Of a DNA stretch of 17,126 nucleotides, positions 6,402-13,658 are shown in pieces (positions within the stretch are counted from its first letter, which is position 1; the number at the start of each line of letters is the position of its first letter). The stretch is from contig DAHVOH010000067.1 of the NCBI GenBank assembly GCA_027318915.1, positions 1 to 17,126 of the forward strand, given 5' to 3'. Made by a program: the position numbers and the translations under genes. The stretch is from Clostridiales bacterium. Its GTDB lineage: Bacteria > Bacillota_E > Sulfobacillia > Sulfobacillales > JAIMBI01. The notes under the pieces are model-generated. The model worked only from the letters and a program-made list of their open reading frames with translations. It did not search any database and was not told the origin of the DNA.

Positions 6402-7951
6402 GACGGCCGGGCGGCAGAAGGCCACGGGGCCGTCACCTGCACCGTCGTCCCGTGGCCGGGGGCGCTTTCCAGGAGCAGTTCGGCGCCGACGGCGTGGGCC
6501 CGCTCCTCCATGTGGTGGAGGCCGAGTCCGCGCGGCGTCGTGGCGGGGTCGAACCCTGGACCCTGGTCGCGCACTTGGAGCACGAGGGCGTCGGACCGGG
6601 CCGGATCCGTGGTCAAGCGGATGGTGACCGGAGCCAGGGGCGCGTGCCGGAGCGCATTTTGCAGAGCCTCCTGGGCGATGCGCAGGAAAGAGAGGCGGAG
6701 AGTCTCGGGAATGGCGGGGTTGGCGTCGATGCCCACGGTCACGCGGGAGCCGGCGCTCCGCGCCAATTCCACTAAGGCCGCCCCCAACGGGGCGACGGCC
6801 GGAGGGCGCAATTCGTAGACAAGCTGCTTCATTTCCCGCAGCGCGGCCCCGGTGTGTTCCTGCGCTTGATGCAGGAGGGGAACGGCCGGGCTCTCGGCGT
6901 CCACCTGCTCGCGGGCGGCGGCCAGCGCCAGGCTGGCGGAGAAGAGACGTTGACTCACCGCGTCGTGCAGTTCGCGGGCCAGCCGACGGCGCTCTTCCCA
7001 CGCCCCCAGTTCTTGCCGTTGGGCCATGAGCGCCGCGTTGACCAGCGCCAGGCCCAGATGACCGGCGTACGAATGCAGAACGGGCAGGATTCCCTCGTCG
7101 TCCCCGATGCCGGAGACGGCCAGAACAAGCGGCGTTCGGGCGTCGCCCGGTACGGCCATCAGGTGAGTGTCGGCGCGGTCTTGCCACACCCACCCCATCT
7201 CATGGGCGCCCCAGTCCGCGACGGCATCGGGGACGGGCGGCGGCGAACCCTTGATGGGGCGGCCACTGCGGGCGAGGGGCCGCCATGCCGGCGCGGTCCA
7301 TTCAAAGAGGACCGCGCTTCGGCACGCAAACATCCGGGTCAGCGTCTGGACGGCCTCGTCGGCCAGCGCTTGGCGATCATGCAGGCCGGCGAGACGTCCC
7401 ACCGCTTGCTCCAGAACACCCAAGAGCGCCACCCGCCGCTCCGCCTGACGGTACAGGCGACTTCGTTCAATGGCCACGGCGACCTGCTGGCCCACCGCCG
7501 AGAGAACCTTGAGCACGTCGGGTCCAAACAGTTCCCGGCCCGGACTGGCCACGTTCAGAATGCCGAGGCGCCGACCTTTGGAGCGAAGCGGCACCGAGGC
7601 ATGGAACACCAGGCCGCCCCGATCACCGGCGGCGTTTTGCAGGCGGGAACAGCGGACGATGTTGACGGCTCGCGTCAGCTCCCCCTGGCGAAACGTGTCC
7701 TGGCAATGGCACGTGCCGTCGCGCAGGGCCCACGCTCGGCGGGCGGCCAGGGCGGGCGGTAGACCGGTATAGGAGATGCCGGCGACCGTCGCCTGGTCGG
7801 ACGCCAGCAGAAACATCCACCCGGTGTGAAACTCCAGCGCTTCGGTGAGGCGAGGCAAGATGCGGGCCATGGCATCCATGACATCCGGAACCTGATTGAG
7901 GGTGGTGGCGACCGCGTGCAGGATCGAGATGGGATCGTCGCGAGCCGCCAC
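6398..7951 (-). CDS. GAF-domain sensor histidine kinase (HisKA_3 type)
   Basis: A soluble sensor kinase of 517 residues; no transmembrane helix is seen, so the signal is cytoplasmic. A first GAF domain spans about 10-165 and a probable second GAF about 180-310. HisKA_3 follows with phospho-acceptor His329 in RRRLARELHDAVSQRLF, then an ATPase domain with the N-box (AQEALQNALRHA, about 426-437), G1 (DQGPGFDP) and G2 (RGLGLHHMEERA). This is the NarX/DegS/LiaS class that pairs with NarL-type regulators, and the cognate gene follows with a 4-base overlap. The first GAF carries Cys81, Cys83 and Cys101 (TCHCQ...RCSRL), which could hold an iron-sulfur cluster or act as a thiol switch, as in AirS-like sensors; that is inference. 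The GTG start follows AAAAGGGGTGA. Confidence 0.94.
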   Translation of the reverse strand: MAARDDPISILHAVATTLNQVPDVMDAMARILPRLTEALEFHTGWMFLLASDQATVAGISYTGLPPALAARRAWALRDGTCHCQDTFRQGELTRAVNIVRCSRLQNAAGDRGGLVFHASVPLRSKGRRLGILNVASPGRELFGPDVLKVLSAVGQQVAVAIERSRLYRQAERRVALLGVLEQAVGRLAGLHDRQALADEAVQTLTRMFACRSAVLFEWTAPAWRPLARSGRPIKGSPPPVPDAVADWGAHEMGWVWQDRADTHLMAVPGDARTPLVLAVSGIGDDEGILPVLHSYAGHLGLALVNAALMAQRQELGAWEERRRLARELHDAVSQRLFSASLALAAAREQVDAESPAVPLLHQAQEHTGAALREMKQLVYELRPPAVAPLGAALVELARSAGSRVTVGIDANPAIPETLRLSFLRIAQEALQNALRHAPLAPVTIRLTTDPARSDALVLQVRDQGPGFDPATTPRGLGLHHMEERAHAVGAELLLESAPGHGTTVQVTAPWPSAARPS

Positions 7952-8679
7952 GGCGCATCACCCCTTTTCCCAGGCACTCCTTGCCGCTTTAGGTTACCAA
8001 ATCGACTACGGCACGCCATCGGTCCGGAGGCGGATACCGGAGCGTACAATCCGCCGTCGATGAAGCCGACCCCCGCCCGGCAAACCGGAGGACGCGTGTC
8101 AACGTCGCCGCCGTCGAGACCGAACGCGGCCGGAGCGACTCCGACTAGGCGCGTTCGGAAGCGATGCAGGCGCATCCGCGAATTGACCGCCGGCCCAGGA
8201 TCGTGCAGGTTGAGTTCCCTGGCCTCAAGGTTGGAAGCGGCCCATCCCGCTGATGCTCGCGGCGTAGGGCGACGGATTCCGATTCGGCAGGACCACGGGC
8301 GCCCTTAGAATCCCCTCATCGAGGAACACCGCCGGTTTCTCGCCGCCCGGTCCTCTTTGATTCCGGCGTGCCTTTTGTGCCACAACTTCCGACTTCTTCG
8401 CCATTGTGGGGAGGACCGGACATCCCCCAGCCGCTTCTTGTCGGCATGCCGCGGCAGACAGCCTCGTCACGGCATGGACCCGGAACGCGTCGGCGGCGCC
8501 CCCGCCTCAACGAGGGCCGTCCCTTCATCATGGGACACCCAAATCGCCGTCAAGCACGCCGATATCCACGCCCTCGGCGCCGGCAGCCGCGTTGCGGGAC
8601 TCCGGACGGGCCTTCGACTGCCTTCGCACGCGGGCGGCGAGCGTCCGTCCGCCGGCAAGCACGCCGTGCCAAACCTTGA
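7952..8679. other. Gene-poor intergenic stretch (about 730 bp)
   Basis: No open frame here resembles a protein I recognise, and frames on both strands are short, Arg/Pro-rich and lack good start sites. Minus-strand pieces around 8534-8678 (VWHGVLAGGRT...GVDIGVLDGDLGVP) and 8225-8470 (EKPAVFLDEGILRAPVVLP) have somewhat protein-like composition and could be remnants of decayed genes, but I cannot assign them. The kinase promoter should lie in the first 100 bases; no clear boxes are seen. Confidence 0.4.
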
Positions 8680-9528
8680 TTAGCCCCCGGGCCGTTCTGC
8701 CACAATTTCATATTGCCGCATGGTATCGCGCCGGAAGGACAGGCGACTCATCTGCAAATAGGCGCGCAAAGATCGATAGGCACCGGGTCGGATCGCCTCG
8801 ACCCGCTCCTTGCCGCCCCGCAGTCGTTCCAGCCAGGCGTCGAGCGTCCGCACATAGTGCGCCGACGACTCTTCCACGTAGAGAACGCGCAAGCCGGCAT
8901 CCTCCATCGCCCGAAGCTCTTCGGACAGCGGGATGGCATGTCCGAAGCCGAACGTGCCCTCCAAAACGAAGCGGGCCGAGCGATCCTCCAGCCCCGCACT
9001 GTGCGCATGGGGCCGGTACGTGTCCGACACCACCGCCCGTCCGCCCGGGCGAAGCGCCGCCGCCACCGACTGCCACACCGCTTCCCGCTCCTGCATGTGC
9101 GCAATGCTTCCGATGAAACTTATGCCGTCGTAATGGTCGGGTTCCGGGGATCGGTCAAGAAACGGCTGGATCAGAAACTGAGTCCGGTCGGCCACGCCGG
9201 CCCGTTCGGACCGTCCGATGGCATACGCCGCTTGGTGAGGGCTCAAGGTCAACCCGGTCACGCGCACGTGAGGCACTTTCGCCCAAGCCACCGCCAGCGC
9301 GCCCCACCCGGAGCCCACGTCAAGATAGGTCCCTGCCTCACGGACGCCCATCCATTGCGTGTACCGGGCCACTTTCACCGCCTGCGCGTCGGAAAGAGAG
9401 GCATTCGGCTCCATAAAGAAACCGGTGCTGTAATGCATGTCCGGATCCAAGAAACAGGCAAACAACTCCGGCGGCTCGTCGTAGTGGGCGCGAACCCGAT
9501 TCTCCCGGTCATGGCGCTCTTCGTTCAC
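8680..9528 (-). CDS. SAM-dependent methyltransferase, cyclopropane-fatty-acid synthase fold
   Basis: A 282-residue class I methyltransferase closest in layout to the CFA synthase/mycolic acid cyclopropane synthase family. It opens with AHYDEPPELFACFLDPDMHYSTGFF, analogous to the YD...FF..wLD..m.YS..yF entry segment. The SAM site is LDVGSGWG (69-76), followed by VTGLTLSPHQ. The C-terminus (RAYLQMSRLSFRRDTMRQYEIVAER) also matches. However, the bicarbonate-binding Cys of the YSC motif is Thr here, and the Glu of the usual EH motif is replaced (SIAHM), so it may methylate a small molecule or other lipid rather than cyclopropanate acyl chains. The GTG start follows AGGGAGGAG at five bases. It is an isolated gene between two gene-poor stretches. 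Confidence 0.85.
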   Translation of the reverse strand: MNEERHDRENRVRAHYDEPPELFACFLDPDMHYSTGFFMEPNASLSDAQAVKVARYTQWMGVREAGTYLDVGSGWGALAVAWAKVPHVRVTGLTLSPHQAAYAIGRSERAGVADRTQFLIQPFLDRSPEPDHYDGISFIGSIAHMQEREAVWQSVAAALRPGGRAVVSDTYRPHAHSAGLEDRSARFVLEGTFGFGHAIPLSEELRAMEDAGLRVLYVEESSAHYVRTLDAWLERLRGGKERVEAIRPGAYRSLRAYLQMSRLSFRRDTMRQYEIVAERPGG

Positions 9529-10302
9529 AGGCTCCTCCCTCTTGTCAAAAACGCTGGCCAGTCTGGAGGCGCCGTCGCGAAGACCACTTCCGCGAGCGAC
9601 GACGACCGACGTGAAGCAAATCTTCCGACAATCCCCTATTGAACCAGTTTAGCATTGGACCGCCGCAGCCCGAAGAACCCGCGCGCATTGTGCAACGTCC
9701 GGCGCCATGCGTGCTGGCTGTCCATCCGTCCGACCCGGGGGCCAGGTCTCCGTATCCATAGCAGGCGCGCTCGGGCTGGTCCGGGTCCTCCCGCGTTCCG
9801 TGTGCCGGGCGGTCGCCTCGTCGATGCCGTCGCAACGAGCCGAGGGCGCGGTGACGGTCTGCAGGGAGGTCGATTCGCCGCAATCACCTACTACGTCGGG
9901 CGGCGAGACGGGCGTTCCGGGGCACGAATCGGGGCGGCCGCCGGTGACCATGCGCGTCCCTTGTGGGGCCGTTGCCGGGGAGAAGGTCGGCGGCCGCAAG
10001 GAGCGGCCGCGTGACGACAATCGGGATGAACGCCTCCCCATGGCGGTGAGGACGCGGCGCGCGATGCACGCATAGGGGCGCCTTTATGGGCGGCCCGTCG
10101 AAGGCCATGGATCGGTGGCGGTCTCGGCGCCTCTGGACGGGGGAGTGTTTTGTGGGTTGGACGTCCTCTCGCGCCCGGCCTCGGTCTTGGGAGTGCTCCT
10201 GCCGATCCGGCGCGAGGGGATGTCCCTCGCCGCCGCCAGTCCGGCCGTGTTTGGGGCCGCCGGGGAGCCGGGCGCCGACGGGTATGAGGACACGATCTAC
10301 GA
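9529..10302. other. Gene-poor intergenic stretch (about 770 bp)
   Basis: No supportable gene. A short minus-strand peptide ending at 9637 (TLHNARGFFGLRRSN...) resembles the C-terminal helix of TIM-barrel amidohydrolases, so a decayed gene fragment is possible. A plus-strand frame at about 10115-10306 is open for 63 codons but has no ribosome binding site and no recognisable motif. An inverted GCGGCCGC pair lies near 9988-10010. The motif TGGTTCAAT (minus strand 9646-9638) recurs upstream of the MFS gene. Confidence 0.4.
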
Positions 10303-10797
10303 CTAGCGCGCCATGCGGGAGAGCGAGCGCGACCAGGCCGACCGCCCGGCAATGCTGCCCACCACAGCTCCGTAGATCAGGTGGGCGGCCAACAGCATGA
10401 CCGGCGCCGTGGGTCCAAGACCAAGCGCGAAGAATCCGGGCGACGGCAGGAGCCCGTTGGACACCAGAGGGTCCAGCACATCGAAGAGGGGCAGGCCCAC
10501 GACCATCAGCACCGCCCACACCAGCAGGCCGAACACGGCGCCGCGCAGCCACGGTTCTCCGCTGAGGCGGTCACGCAGGCGCCGTTGGAACAAAAGCGCT
10601 AGGAGGACACCGATGGTGAAGTGGACAATGTAGCCGAAGGCTACGGCCCAGGTCAAATTCAGGGTGAAGAACGTACCGTCCCAAAGGGGCAGGTTGACAG
10701 CCGGGGCGCCGAAGCTCGGCCCCAGGGCCAGGGCCAGGGTCAGGGCCGCGGTGCCCACCAACCCGGCCAGAATTGCCGTGCGGGTCTCTGAAGTCAT
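10303..10797 (-). CDS. Small four-helix membrane protein (DUF6789-like)
   Basis: A 164-residue integral membrane protein with about four transmembrane helices (roughly 8-28, 46-70, 85-108 and 122-150). The opening helix with ILAGLVGTAALTLALALGP, the LPLW...FFTLNLTWAVAFGYIVHFTIGVLLALLF segment and the following RGAVFGLLVWAVLMVVGLPLFDVL fit the pattern I associate with DUF6789-type proteins, whose function is unknown. The family call is from memory of the pattern and is moderate. The ATG at 10797 is preceded by GAGGGAGG at seven bases, which makes the start firm. The gene is divergent from the MFS gene, with 212 bases between them. Confidence 0.75.
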   Translation of the reverse strand: MTSETRTAILAGLVGTAALTLALALGPSFGAPAVNLPLWDGTFFTLNLTWAVAFGYIVHFTIGVLLALLFQRRLRDRLSGEPWLRGAVFGLLVWAVLMVVGLPLFDVLDPLVSNGLLPSPGFFALGLGPTAPVMLLAAHLIYGAVVGSIAGRSAWSRSLSRMAR

Positions 10798-11009
10798 CGG
10801 TTCGCCTCCCTCGCGATGCCCCGCCCCAGGGCCGTCGTCGATGCGGTCGCGCCACGGCGGGGATTCCCTGCGGCCACGAACCCTCCTGCGCCCAAATGTG
10901 GTTCAATCGGAGCATTGGCGCCGGGTCTTGCTGCACCGTACGCCCGACCGATTCCGGATATGCCAAGCCATGCCGTTTTCCGAGCCAGCTTCGGCGAAAG
11001 GATGGTCCC
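10798..11009. other. Divergent intergenic region between DUF6789-like and MFS genes
   Basis: This 212-bp stretch must hold both promoters. On the plus strand, TGGTTCAATCGGAGCATTGG (10899-10918) resembles a segment at a similar distance (about 105-110 bases) upstream of the methyltransferase gene on the minus strand. No clear -35/-10 pair is seen. The MFS frame is open upstream to 10773, but that extension is not protein-like. Confidence 0.4.
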
Positions 11010-12224
11010 ATGCGCCGCCTCAGTCCATGGGCGCTCTTGGCCCTCGCCACCTTTTCCCAAACGGGCATGTCGCTGGTTCAACAGGGCACCGCCGTCTTGG
11101 CCGTCTTCCTCCGTCAGGACCTGCACCTGACGTTGGCGGCTATGGGATTTTTGGTTTCGGCGATGTCGCTCGGAGTGGTGGCCGGCCAGATCATGAGCGG
11201 CCTTTTGGTGGATGAACGCGGACCGCGGTGGCTCCTGGCCTGGGGAACGCTGCTGGCCACCCTCTTGGCGCTGGGACTTTCGCGTCTGTCATCGTACAGC
11301 CTGTGGGCCGCGGGCTTGTTCATCCTGGGGGTGGCATTGGCCAGCGTTCCCAGCGCCGGCACGCGAGCAATGTTTCAGACCTTTGCGGCCGAGCGGCGGG
11401 GCTTGGTCATGGGCATTCGTCAAACCGGGGTGCCTTTGGGCTCCGCTTTGGCGGCGGCGCTGCTGCCACTGGTGGTGGAGACGGCCGGGCTGCATCGGGT
11501 ATGGTGGGGCCTGGCGGCGCTGCTGCTGGTGTCAGGAGGACTGTTTGTCGTGGCCATGCCGCCTTGGACCGGGGCGCGGCCTTCGCGCGCACGGCAGCCG
11601 GCCCCGCTGGGTCCGGTCCTCGGTCCGATGCTGGTGGCTTTGATGCTGGTGTCGGCACAGTACTCGGCCTTGACCTTTGTCATTCCCGATCTGGAAGTTC
11701 GGCAAGGGTGGACGGTGGCCGCCGCCGGTCTTGCCCTCGCGCTGGTTCAGGTGGGTGGGGGCATGGGCCGTGTGGGTCTGGGCTGGTGGTCGGACCGCAT
11801 CCGTCGCCGGGGTCCGGTCATTGCCGGTTTGGCGGCGCTGGCCGCTATGATGGCGGCGGTCATGGCCGTTTTGCCGCGCGGCGTGTCCCCGGCGCTGCTG
11901 TTGCCGGTGCTTTGGCTGCTGGGTCTGGGAGGCGTCGGCTGGAATGGTCTGTCCCTCACCTGGGCGGGTGAACGCGGAGGAGAGACCCGGGCCGGCCGAG
12001 CCATGAGCTGGACCGGAGGCGCCGCCTTCCTGGGGTCCGCCCTGTATCCGCCACTCTTTGGCGCGGTCGTTGATGCCACCCATCGCTTCGCGGTGGCGTG
12101 GAGCGGACTGGCCGGGTGGCTGGTGCTGGGCGCTCTCGTCGCCGCTTGGCTGAGCCGCGACGAGTGGGGCGGCCGACGTGGCGGCGAGATGGTGGCCGCG
12201 CCGGGGAAGAACAGAATGGGATAA
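11010..12224 (+). CDS. Major facilitator superfamily transporter
   Basis: A 404-residue, 12-helix secondary transporter in the cytoplasmic membrane. The loop between helices 2 and 3 carries the motif-A-like GLLVDERGPRWLL, repeated in the second half as GWWSDRIRRRGPVI. Helix 5 has GIRQTGVPLGSALAAALLP, a motif-C-like Gly/Pro pattern found in antiporters. The central loop is around residue 190 (PPWTGARPSRARQPAP). The product resembles MFS exporters of the CynX/NarK-like general type but I cannot name a substrate. The ATG at 11010 is preceded by GAAAGGA at eight bases and starts right before the first helix. It is the first gene of a tight four-gene cluster; the next gene starts 36 bases downstream. 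Confidence 0.92.
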   Translation: MRRLSPWALLALATFSQTGMSLVQQGTAVLAVFLRQDLHLTLAAMGFLVSAMSLGVVAGQIMSGLLVDERGPRWLLAWGTLLATLLALGLSRLSSYSLWAAGLFILGVALASVPSAGTRAMFQTFAAERRGLVMGIRQTGVPLGSALAAALLPLVVETAGLHRVWWGLAALLLVSGGLFVVAMPPWTGARPSRARQPAPLGPVLGPMLVALMLVSAQYSALTFVIPDLEVRQGWTVAAAGLALALVQVGGGMGRVGLGWWSDRIRRRGPVIAGLAALAAMMAAVMAVLPRGVSPALLLPVLWLLGLGGVGWNGLSLTWAGERGGETRAGRAMSWTGGAAFLGSALYPPLFGAVVDATHRFAVAWSGLAGWLVLGALVAAWLSRDEWGGRRGGEMVAAPGKNRMG

Positions 12225-12260
12225 ACTGGAGAGCGAGGATGCACCTCGAGGAGAGACACG

Positions 12261-13658
12261 GTGACAAACCAAAGCCAGGACGGGGGCATTCCGGTGTCCG
12301 TACTGGTGGCCGCCCTCTCGCGCGCGTTGGACCTGACCGAAGGCGAACCGCTGGGCCACTCCCTGCGGACCGCGTGGATTGGGCTCAGCCTTGCGAAGGC
12401 CCTTCAGCTTTCCGCACCGGAACGCAATGATCTCTTCTATGCGCTGCTGCTGAAAGACGCCGGCTGCACGGCCAACGCGCATCAGGTGTCGGAGTGGTTC
12501 GGGACCGACGACCGTTCCGCCAAGTATGACTTGAAGGTCGTCAATTGGACCCGCTTCATGGAAGCGGCCCGCTATGCGGCGGCGCACGCACGTCCCGACG
12601 GGCCCTGGTTGTCTCGACTGCGGCAGATGGCGGCGGTGAGTCGGCGGGGTCCAGGGGCCGCGCGCAGGCTCGTCGAGATGCGCTGCACCCGGGGAGCCGA
12701 CTTGGTGCGCCAGATGGGCTGGGTCGACCTGGCACCCGATGCTGTCCTCAATCTGGACGAGCATTGGGATGGATCGGGGCATCCGGCGGGACTACGATGG
12801 GAGGCCATCCCCCGTTTGGCCCGCGTGCTGCTGCTCGCCCAGCAAGTCGAGATTTTCCGGAGTCGGTTCGGGTCCGACGCGGCTCGCAGCATGGCGCGTC
12901 AGCGGCGCGGACGCTGGTTTGATCCGGAATTGGTTGATGCCTTTTGGGCCATCAGTGATGCGCCCTCGTATTGGCAGGCGGTTGTCGACATCAATGACCC
13001 GCGCGTCGTCGTCGGGTGGGAAGTCGGAGACACACGGATTCTTCATTCGACCACCGACCTTCTCCCCATCGCGCAGGCTTTCGCGGAGATCGTTGACGCG
13101 AAGTCTCCGTGGACCCACGCCCACTCGGTTCGCACGGCTGAATACAGTCGGCGCATCGCCGAGCGGATGGGTCTGACGGAGGAAGAGTGCCTAGCGGCGC
13201 TCTTGGCCGGGTTTTATCATGATTTGGGTAAGCTGGGCGTCAGCAACTTGGTGTTGGACAAACCCGGTCCGCTGTCGGCGGCGGAGGTGGCGCAGGTCCG
13301 ACGCCATCCCGCTCTGACCGCAGAAATCCTGACGCCCTTGGATCCGTTGGCGGAGGTGGCCCAGGTGGCGGCCGCTCACCATGAGCGGCTCGACGGCTCC
13401 GGCTACCACCAAGGCTTGACCCGGGACACCCTCCCCTTGCTGGCGCAGGTGGTGGCGGCGGCCGATGTATTTGACGCGTTGACTTCTGAGCGCCCGTACA
13501 AGACCGCCCAGGATCCGGATTCGGCGCTCCGCCTTATGGGGCGGGACGCACCCAGAAAGTTGTCGGCGCCAGTTTTGACCGCTCTGGCCGAGGCAGTGAC
13601 CGGAGAACGAGACGGCAGCGGCGGCATTCCGCAAACGGCGAGGGGGCAGAACCATTGA
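12261..13658 (+). CDS. Tandem HD-GYP protein, putative c-di-GMP phosphodiesterase
   Basis: HD-GYP enzymes hydrolyse cyclic di-GMP with a bi- or trinuclear metal centre. The 465-residue product has two HD-type halves. The C-terminal half (about 268-450) keeps the key residues: HAHSVRTAEYS (His286/His288), FYHDLGKLGV (His320, Asp321, Lys324), AAHHERLDGSGYHQGL (His373, His374, Glu375, with GYH in place of GYP) and AAADVFDALTSERPYK. The N-terminal half (about 15-215) looks like a decayed copy: GHSLRTAWIGL, then KDAG where HD is expected, and LDEHWDGSGHPAGL. It may act as a sensor, dimerisation or substrate-gating module. The GTG start follows GAGGAGA at six bases. It overlaps the amidase gene by four bases. 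Confidence 0.9.
   Translation: MTNQSQDGGIPVSVLVAALSRALDLTEGEPLGHSLRTAWIGLSLAKALQLSAPERNDLFYALLLKDAGCTANAHQVSEWFGTDDRSAKYDLKVVNWTRFMEAARYAAAHARPDGPWLSRLRQMAAVSRRGPGAARRLVEMRCTRGADLVRQMGWVDLAPDAVLNLDEHWDGSGHPAGLRWEAIPRLARVLLLAQQVEIFRSRFGSDAARSMARQRRGRWFDPELVDAFWAISDAPSYWQAVVDINDPRVVVGWEVGDTRILHSTTDLLPIAQAFAEIVDAKSPWTHAHSVRTAEYSRRIAERMGLTEEECLAALLAGFYHDLGKLGVSNLVLDKPGPLSAAEVAQVRRHPALTAEILTPLDPLAEVAQVAAAHHERLDGSGYHQGLTRDTLPLLAQVVAAADVFDALTSERPYKTAQDPDSALRLMGRDAPRKLSAPVLTALAEAVTGERDGSGGIPQTARGQNH

Noticed and set aside
6402..7193. N-terminal extension of the response regulator frame
   Set aside because: Lies inside the kinase gene; the receiver domain starts at the ATG at 6401 with an ATGA overlap.
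9988..10010. Paired GCGGCCGC sequences as a regulatory hairpin
   Set aside because: Each copy is itself palindromic and such strings are common by chance at this GC content.
10115..10306. Plus-strand 63-codon frame converging on the DUF6789-like gene
   Set aside because: No ribosome binding site, no recognisable motif, and the GC-rich DNA leaves many such open frames.
10773..11009. N-terminal extension of the MFS transporter
   Set aside because: Cys/Arg/Pro-rich and unlike a transporter; a good Shine-Dalgarno precedes the ATG at 11010.
11532..12782. Long minus-strand frame opposite the MFS and HD-GYP genes (416 residues)
   Set aside because: Pro/Arg/Gln/His-rich and spans two unrelated genes with strong motifs on the other strand.
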